Positions 57,966 through 64,000 of a stretch of DNA of 64,000 nucleotides are shown here, in pieces (within the stretch, counting starts at the first letter, position 1; the number at the start of each line of letters is the position of its first letter). The stretch is from Laccaria trichodermophora (taxonomy: Eukaryota; Basidiomycota; Agaricomycetes; Agaricales; Hydnangiaceae): NCBI GenBank assembly GCA_018417955.1, contig JACTVC010000003.1:3038001-3102000 (forward strand), read 5' to 3'. A model generated the notes under the pieces. That model searched no databases. It saw only the letters and a program-made list of their open reading frames with translations, and had not been told where the DNA came from. The translations under genes were made by a program, and so were the position numbers.

Positions 57966-58381
57966 ACAGCAACTTCGGTAGGATATGTAAGTTACAGTTG
58001 CGGCGAAAATAAGTGTGGAGGATCTCGGGACAAGGGGGCACCAGAATGCCGGATCGGTAGTTAGTCCAGATCGAAGTCCCAAAAAAAAAAAGATTATTAC
58101 ATGTACATAAAGGCCTTGTAAATGTCAAAATTGTTGCAGAACTTCGTATTGACTTTATGTAATTTCTTACATCCAAATGCACCCTGTCTAGTGCTAACAT
58201 ATGTACATCTCAGGAATTGAGGAATCTATGGAACTTCTGGGGAATTATCATAACATTTTCAATGTAAATACAGCCTTACCTCGTCCTTTCCAACTATTCC
58301 ACGAGCATTGGTTTCTTCGGTACTGTGTGGGAACTTTGTGACTGTAGTCATGTGTTTCGCACAACACGCGTTCAAAACTCC
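57966..58381. other. Spacer with no gene recognised
   Basis: AT-richer sequence after the oxygenase stop, including an A11 run near 58080. Nothing else seen. Confidence 0.45.
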
Positions 58382-58531
58382 ATGTCAACTCCCGGCCTTC
58401 CAATAGAAATATGGACATACATCTTCTCCTTTGCCTGCATGGACAACGGAATTACCGGGTGTGCTCTGCAACGTGTCTCCAAGCGTTTTCGTGAGTTATC
58501 AAACTATTCCCGGTTCAACTCCGTCGGGTAG
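58382..58531 (+). pseudogene. F-box protein fragment
   Basis: MSTPGLPIEIWTYIFSFACM starts a typical F-box (LP.EIW.YIFS....D....C.L..VSK.F), but the frame stops after about 50 residues. Downstream frames do not restore a leucine-rich or other C-terminal domain. F-box proteins select targets for SCF ubiquitin ligases. This looks like the start of a decayed gene in an expanded family. Confidence 0.65.
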
Positions 58532-58739
58532 AAGAGATAGACAACGGGAGTCGTCGGCTTCAGAGGCCTGCCATCGTGTTCTGGTGACCGCCAGATATAT
58601 CAGCACCGGTCTCTGGCGAAATTTTCACATCTAGTAATTATGATCAACTAGGGGTGAATATGCACTTTAACGAAGAAGAAAAACGCACCTCAGGCTCCGA
58701 AAAGGCGCGGTTGGGAGACGAATGTTGATAGAAAATCTC

Positions 58740-59035
58740 ATGGATGACCTTCGGAATGAACTTCTGCATGACGGGTAGGTCGTATTCCAAAGAATCAATC
58801 CACTCGTGATTTTTCGACAACTTGACGAAATTTCTGCCTGTGTGCCTCGGAGGTGTATCCAACTATCGGCTTGTATGAGTCAGTCTATCATCAGACGTTT
58901 CCACTGGCATATATATCAGCGGAACACCTGAATGATGAATCTGAGGCCTGAGGATTATAGACTACCACAAACGTAGAGTGTTCACCACAGAGATTGCGGT
59001 CTGACGTCGACACAACTTAATGGGGCACCTTTGAC
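58740..59035 (-). pseudogene. UstYa fragment (second copy of the 52.6-kb gene)
   Basis: Minus-strand sequence aligns with the last two exons of the intact UstYa: GRNFVKL and HEWIDSLEY on the 3' side, the CSADI start of the last exon (then frameshifted), the preceding intron with CTACGTTTGTG, and a remnant of the RQSL end of the previous exon near 59010. Exons encoding the membrane anchor and both Cys/His motifs are gone, and the sequence passes directly into the shared promoter region. It cannot make an enzyme. Confidence 0.75.
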
Positions 59036-59940
59036 ATGATAGAGATACGGCAACTGAACGAACCGCAGTTGACTTGCCGAAGAGCCCACCCCGCATCCGA
59101 TTCATGGGTAATTCGGCCTAGACCAGAACCATTGTAATGTTGAGATTAAATTCTGGTTTCCAGTAAGGAAACAACCTATGACGCAACTGTCGCAACCGTT
59201 ACAACGAGTCAACACGAAACTAATGTCGAGTGTACCCTTGCGGCTCCAGGTTAGTGATATACTAGGCACTCAGGATTCGAAAAGGCTCACTCTGAGGCAT
59301 TTTCTGGATGTTGTTTACGTATGTCTTATTTGACAGACTCCAAGGTCGTCATACAGACGGATTTGGAAGCAGGACGTTGAGGAGGAAGGTCGGGTGAAAC
59401 GGAACTATTGGGGGCTCCGGACAAAAAGTGTAGCGAGCTTGAAGCCTATCGCAATATCGCAGTTGGAGGAGACAGATCAAGCGCTTGTCCAATATTTGCA
59501 ACTTGTTTGGTCTCAAAGCCATCAACGTTGATCGTAAATACATCCTTCAAGAAGTTGAGAGGAAGGGTTCCGAGGGCCCAGAGAAGCCCGAAAATTGCGC
59601 AACTGTCCTATGTAAGAATGGCATCTGGGTATCAACGTAGTGGGCAAGTTTTGTTGTCGGAAGCTCGGAGACCTCGGGATGAAATTATTCGACCGATGGC
59701 GAAGCAAGCTTGGCGACTCGGATGCGGATGACCCGGGGCATTTTGGTCGTCTCGGTCGGTCGGTAAATCGTTGCAATGAGAAATACTTTCATTTTGGGTG
59801 TGCAAGGTTCTGTTACCGCAAACCATTCTGCTCATTCTGTGAGTCGATTTAAGACATAATGGGGAGGCGGTGTGAGAACCTTTGCACACACATATAAGAC
59901 CTTGGAAAAAAGACACTCATTCCATAACCCAAGCCTCAAT
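59036..59940 (+). promoter_or_regulatory. Promoter region of precursor B
   Basis: It shares three segments with the precursor A promoter in the same order: GACTTGCCGA.GAG..C.....CGCA near 59073 (A: near 53790), the 33-bp block at 59263-59295, and the 28-bp block with palindrome ATCAACGTTGAT at 59521-59532. A TATA box, TATAAG, at 59893 is 48 bp before the ATG, the same spacing as in copy A. Confidence 0.6.
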
Positions 59941-61135
59941 ATGAAGTTCACCCTCATCTTCTCAACTGCTTTCCTCGCTTCAATCTCCTTTGTCAATGGT
60001 GCCCCCGTCAAGGCCGCTGCCCCTGCCGCGATCGAAGTCGGTCATTATATTTTTTGACAACAAAAAGATTCTCACCATCGTGTCAGGTCAAACTTGGGAA
60101 AGAGCTCGGCGTAGACCTTAAAGACGGCGCCGTCTTGGGCCGTGGACTCAAGGTGTGTTTGTTGGTAAATCTGACAAAAACTGAACAAAATATTCATCTC
60201 TTGCGTTGAAGTTTGAGAAGGACGTCAAAATTGATACAGACTTCAAAGTTGAAGGCCCCGTTTCGGCCCGCGCGCTCAAGGTGAGTTTGTTGGTATATCT
60301 AAAAAAAACTGAACAAAATATTCATCTCTTGCGTTGAAGTTTGGGAAGGACATCAAAATTGATACAGACTTCAAAGTTGAAGGCCCCGTTTCGGCCCGCG
60401 CGCTCAAGGTGAGCTTGTTGGTATATCTAAAAAAACTGAACAAAATATTCATCTCTTGCGTTGAAGTTTGGGAAGGACATCAAAATTGATACAGACTTCA
60501 AAGTTGAAGGCCCCGTTTCGGCCCGCGCGCTCAAGGTGAATTTGTTCGTTCATCTGAAAGAGACTGAACAAAATATTCATATGTTGCGTGCAAGCTTGGA
60601 AAAGACGTCAAAGTCGATACAGACTTGAAAGTTGAACGCGCCGTCTTCGCCCGCGAACTTCTGAAGGCGAGTTTCTTTGTGCATCTGGAAAACACTGAAG
60701 AAGATATTCATACATGCGCATTGCGTTGAAGCCTGTCAAAGTTGATAAAGGCATCTTGTTACGCGGACTCCAGGTCAGTTTCTTTGTGCATCGAAAGAGG
60801 ATGGTCGAATTACTGAAATTTACATGGAAGCCCGTTAAAGACATAAAACTCGATGATAAGTATGCTAGCGCCGTCTGGGCTCGAGGAATCAAAGTCAGTT
60901 TGTTTGCGTAACGAAAGAGGATGGACGAATTACTGACATGTTGCGTAAAAGCCTCCCAAGGAAGTCGATCCTGACACCAAGTATGCTGATGGAACAGGTC
61001 TTGGAGGCACTGTCTGGGTACGTGAGGCCATGGTAAATTTCATCACTTTTAATTGATTTCAACGAATTGATCGCCCACCCTTTGTAATAGCTGAAGGATA
61101 TCAAACCTGGTTTGGATATTGTTGATGGTCTTTGA
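59941..61135 (+). CDS. Secreted repeat protein, candidate ribosomal-peptide precursor B
   Basis: Exon 1 (59941-60036) encodes a signal peptide closely matching copy A (MKFTLIFSTAFLASISFVNG) plus APVKAAAPAAIE. Nine further phase-0 exons follow: 60087-60152, 60212-60280, 60340-60408, 60467-60535, 60595-60666, 60732-60773, 60831-60893, 60952-61032 and 61091-61135 (TGA stop). Exons 3-5 encode almost identical 23-residue repeats (KDIKIDTDFKVEGPVSARAL). Exon 9 keeps the copy A type repeat (EVDPDTKYADGTGLGG then TVWVRE). Tyr is retained only in exons 8 and 9, so the central repeats have lost it. Several acceptors are AAAG or GAAG where copy A has TAG followed by AAG, which removes the leading Lys. 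About 223 residues in all. The product is inferred to be cut into short peptides. Confidence 0.72.
60153..60535 (+). repeat. Tandem duplication of intron+exon units, 127-128 bp, three copies
   Basis: The units 60153-60280, 60281-60408 and 60409-60535 each contain one intron (with CTGAACAAAATATTCATCTC then TTGCGTTGAAG) and one 69-nt exon. They differ at only a few bases. Both intron and exon are conserved, so whole genomic units were copied recently, probably by unequal crossing-over. Confidence 0.9.
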
Positions 61136-62169
61136 CAGGTTCGCAATCTCAAGGTAAGGTGACAACCTCGACCGTCGGGAAGCCCGCTCATCGTGGAAAA
61201 TCAGTGAATGCGCGGAAAGGAAAGCCCACATCCATGCACGCACGACAGCATAACCCCCCTTTTGTTTTGATTCGTTTCTATGGCTAAGGACTTGGACGTA
61301 TTCTGTTGATTTGTAGAATTGTTCCTTGTGTCGATACTGATTTGTATGTCTTCGTCTGAGAGTGACAATCGTGATTCTGTTTATCAAATGAAGAGCCCGC
61401 GAAAAACATACGTTGTATTCTGAGAATGTTGCATCATTATGCTGTGAGATGTGTTATGCCACCAAAGGGCCCAGGACCAATCATTGCCTGCTCAACGAAC
61501 TCCCGAGAGAGGCTTTATCGGTCCTTCAGAGCCCCGAAAACGTTGATCTGGAGTATCCTACACGTAAGTTGACCAATTGTTCGGGTCTTCCGCACAAAAG
61601 GGTCAATTCCTCAACTTTCGCAGACGCCGATACAGCAAAGCATTCCAACATAACCTCCAAAGCTGCCGATTGAGAATGTTAGCACGACGAATTGCGCGTA
61701 AGGATGGGACGGCATCATCAAACAAATCCTGCACAGAGGGCTTCAGGAACGGAAACAGGTCCAGCGTCGCCGTGCGTCGGCCAAAGGACATCCTACGATC
61801 TGAGGCCACGACCATACCACTTCCACCTAATGAGAGACGTGTTCGGTGCCATGTTCAGAGAATCAAATGAGTTTACTGACTTGATCAATTTATTCCGAGT
61901 CAATGAGTCGCTTTCAATTGTTCTTGGGGATCTGGATTCCTGTGGATGCCTAAAGATACTTAGTTGATTGAGCGAGGACTCACTCGTCGGATGTAGTGAA
62001 GAGGATACTCACACAAAGCTCCCGGCCCAGAAGAGGCGGCTGCGCGTGGCGAGACAATTCCAGACACTCGCAGAGATACACAAGCTGGGCCACCATCGTT
62101 GAACTGACACATTTAGGACAGACTCGAAGGGATATGATCGTATTTGAATGAAAGAAATAGAGATGTAGA
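61136..62169. other. Intergenic region after precursor B
   Basis: Sequence up to about 61250 resembles the region after precursor A (GAAAATCAGTGA...GGAAAGCCCAC), so the duplication extends past the gene. Short frames at 61413-61673 and 61577-61967 show no recognised domain. Nothing else seen. Confidence 0.45.
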
Positions 62170-64000
62170 TTAGATTAACGTCCGTGGCGAGAGAGCTACC
62201 ACCAACGCCCCGTTCACCACACCATCCCCCTTAACAGACAACCACCTCCCAAACCTATGTTCCTGCCCCATTCCCGCTATGAGCATGATTGGATCCACTT
62301 TAGCTCTCCTTCCGTTCTCTTTACCATCTGCACCCGTCCATGAGGCAGCTTCAATGGTTCCTCGTGGAGGCGTGATGAGCTGCAAAGAGTTAACGACACC
62401 TGGGGCCGGAATGGTCCCGACAAGAGAGAATGATTTGAGTTTTGCGTCGAGCTTCCATAACCGCACATCGCCATCCCATGATCCTGAAAGTTGAAGATTA
62501 GATTGTAAGATGGGCGAATTTTGAAATAGGACATTACCTGATGCTATAATGTCCGAATATCGCAAACTTGCAAGCGCGGTGACCCATCGTGGTGTTTGAA
62601 TGAGACCTTCGGTACTTGAATGAGTTTCATGGAAACCATGAGCGATAGCCTGAGTGAAGACGGGCTTCTTTTTCAGAGTTGTCCACAAACAAATGGACCT
62701 GAGGAAAAAGACATCAGCGATCTCGACTAATCAGCGAAGAAAGAATACACACCCACTGTCACCACCACTGATGAAGGTCGTCTCATCGATCATGGCAACA
62801 CACTGGAGGCTCCCCTCGACGAACTTCTTTTCCCGCTCCTTTCCCTTTGATCGTGACACTGGGTCCATGCCGTCCTCATCCTCATCATCACCTTCGTCGT
62901 CACCTCTCAAACCACCCTCCAAAACTTCCCTCACCCGACTGCGACCACCACCCCGAAACACGAGTTGTGTTTCGTCAACAATCTTCCAGTATCTTGCAGT
63001 TTTGTCACGGCCGCCTACCGTGATACAAGTCTCCCCACGAAGTGCATCAAGCCCCAATACGTGATCTTGGTGCCCAAATAGTGTTTCCACATAACCCATA
63101 ACGGACGGGGTAAGATCGTATACTTTGACCGTACGATCAAAGGAACTGGAGTAGAGTTGATTGGTTCCTTTCCGAAAAGCAAGATTCTGAGGAGGCAGCC
63201 ATTAGTGCAAGTACCGTAGGCCGAGATGGAAAGGAACACACTGATATAGTATCCTTATGTCCAAAATGTCCAGAAAAGCCTTTAATCCACTCAGCTTTCT
63301 CCGTATCCCACACTCCCAACCTCCGATCCTTCCCTGCACTAGCCAGGAGCTTTCCATCCCCATTGAGGGCCAACGAGAGCACCTCGTCTGTATGGCCCTT
63401 AATTTCAGCGTCCGATGACGCCTTCCCCTTGCCTTTTCCCTTTACATCAGCAGTTGGTCGGACCTTGTAGAAAGTCGAGACCTTTTTTCCCGTAGAGAGG
63501 TCCCATTTAATGATAGACCCCTCTTTGCCTGCGGTGAACATAAATTTCCCGGACTCTGAGGCGACGGCGGATGTTACGGAGAACCGGTGCCCCCGCGTGC
63601 GGAGGACAGCCGTTGGTGGTTGGGTAAAGTCAAACTAGAGTGAGGCATGGTGAGAGAAGGTCGCAAGTAATGGGACGCGAATCGTACAGAGTCTGCGATG
63701 AATAGATGAACTTTCCCAGAATGTTCCATCACATCCTGCTTCAGCCTCGCGGAGATGAGCTCCTTGTCAATTTGAGCAGCGTCAAACTCGCCCTCAGCTA
63801 ATCTGTAGAGTCAGAAAAAACGCATCCAAAAACACACAATCGAATAACTCACCCAGCCCCATCTTAACGTTCTCCAGGTGCAATTTTGCCAACCGTAACC
63901 GCTTCTCAGCGGGCGTCTCATCCTCGTCCTCCTCCCCACTAACGTGATCGTCAAAGTCCACATCACCCCTCAGGTCCATATCATCAATATCTCCCTCTCC
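62170..64000 (-). CDS. RRP9: RRP9/U3-55K, WD40 protein of the U3 snoRNP (N-terminus beyond window)
   Basis: Seen from the right edge: MDLRGDVDFDDHVSGEEDED and ETPAEKRLRLAKLHLENVKM, the typical acidic then basic start. Next are AQIDKELISARLKQDVME, and WD40 blades with FMFTAGKEGSIIKWDL, GHTDEVLSLALNGDGKLLAS.GKDRRLGVWD and FDRTVKVYDL. LDALRGETCITVGGRDKTARYWK, an acidic insertion (GDDEGDDEDEDGMD), FISGGDSG and SWDGDVRLWKLD follow. The stop is at 62170 (ALSPRTLI). RRP9 binds the U3 snoRNA box B/C region and is needed for 18S rRNA processing in the nucleolus. Exon joins such as GHKDTIS to the next blade are in frame. The first residues lie outside the window. Confidence 0.92.

Noticed and set aside
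60153..60535. CRISPR-like array (repeat with regular spacing)
   Set aside because: Spacing reflects exon-intron units. Both parts are repeated, there are no unique spacers, and the genome is eukaryotic.
61413..61967. Small genes between precursor B and RRP9
   Set aside because: Frames overlap each other, lack domains, and no splice structure links them.

Overview
The window is fungal nuclear DNA, most likely from a mushroom-forming basidiomycete (Agaricomycetes). Protein genes are split by many GT-AG introns of about 45-60 nt. The mobile elements (Ngaro/DIRS-type tyrosine-recombinase retroelement, copia, hAT with an Spt5-like companion, a fungal DDE transposase) and the host genes (ATG7, ZUO1, PEX3, CaMK, RRP9, UstYa) fit that group. 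The species cannot be named from the sequence.

Left part, about 1-24.5 kb, is nested and decaying mobile DNA. A YR retroelement (gag-like, RT/RNase H, tyrosine recombinase) fills 1-6.84 kb, and its recombinase gene is split by a 1,302-bp non-autonomous hAT element with a perfect 8-bp target duplication. A degraded DDE transposase lies at 7.6-9.5 kb (minus strand), followed by three long inverted-repeat or repeat-end segments. A copia element starts with a 163-bp LTR at 12,293, is interrupted by a second hAT MITE of the same family, and stops in the integrase. A complete 8,658-bp hAT element (15,868-24,525, with TIRs and 8-bp TSD) carries its transposase (plus strand) and an unexpected Spt5-like NGN/KOW gene (minus strand). 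Stops in these elements are repeatedly TGA where CGA is expected, which suggests C-to-T decay of methylated CpG.

Middle part, about 24.9-50.6 kb, is gene-dense host sequence: a fungal NLR with ten 42-residue TPRs in strict A/B alternation, ATG7, ZUO1 (divergent from ATG7), a WRN-type 3'-5' exonuclease, an alpha/beta hydrolase ending in a peroxisomal AKL signal, HMG-CoA lyase (with a 6-nt microexon that supplies a metal-ligand histidine), a CaM kinase, PEX3, an intron-containing tRNA-Asn, a VIT/CCC1 transporter, and a very large protein with two metzincin protease domains. The hydrolase, the lyase and PEX3 place peroxisome-related functions next to each other, and ATG7 lies 5 kb away.

Right part, 52.6-61.2 kb, is the most interesting region. 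A UstYa/DUF3328 enzyme is divergently paired with a secreted repeat protein whose repeats (consensus around EVDPDTEYADG..GG.VWVRE.K) are each encoded by a separate phase-0 mini-exon. A 2OG-Fe(II) oxygenase follows. Then comes a second copy of the pair, with UstYa reduced to a fragment but the repeat protein intact and recently expanded. The two precursor promoters share conserved blocks, including a 12-bp palindrome. I read this as a candidate ribosomal-peptide (dikaritin-like) biosynthetic locus with precursors, crosslinking enzyme and oxygenase. The function is inferred from layout and motifs only. The window ends inside RRP9 (U3 snoRNP, minus strand).
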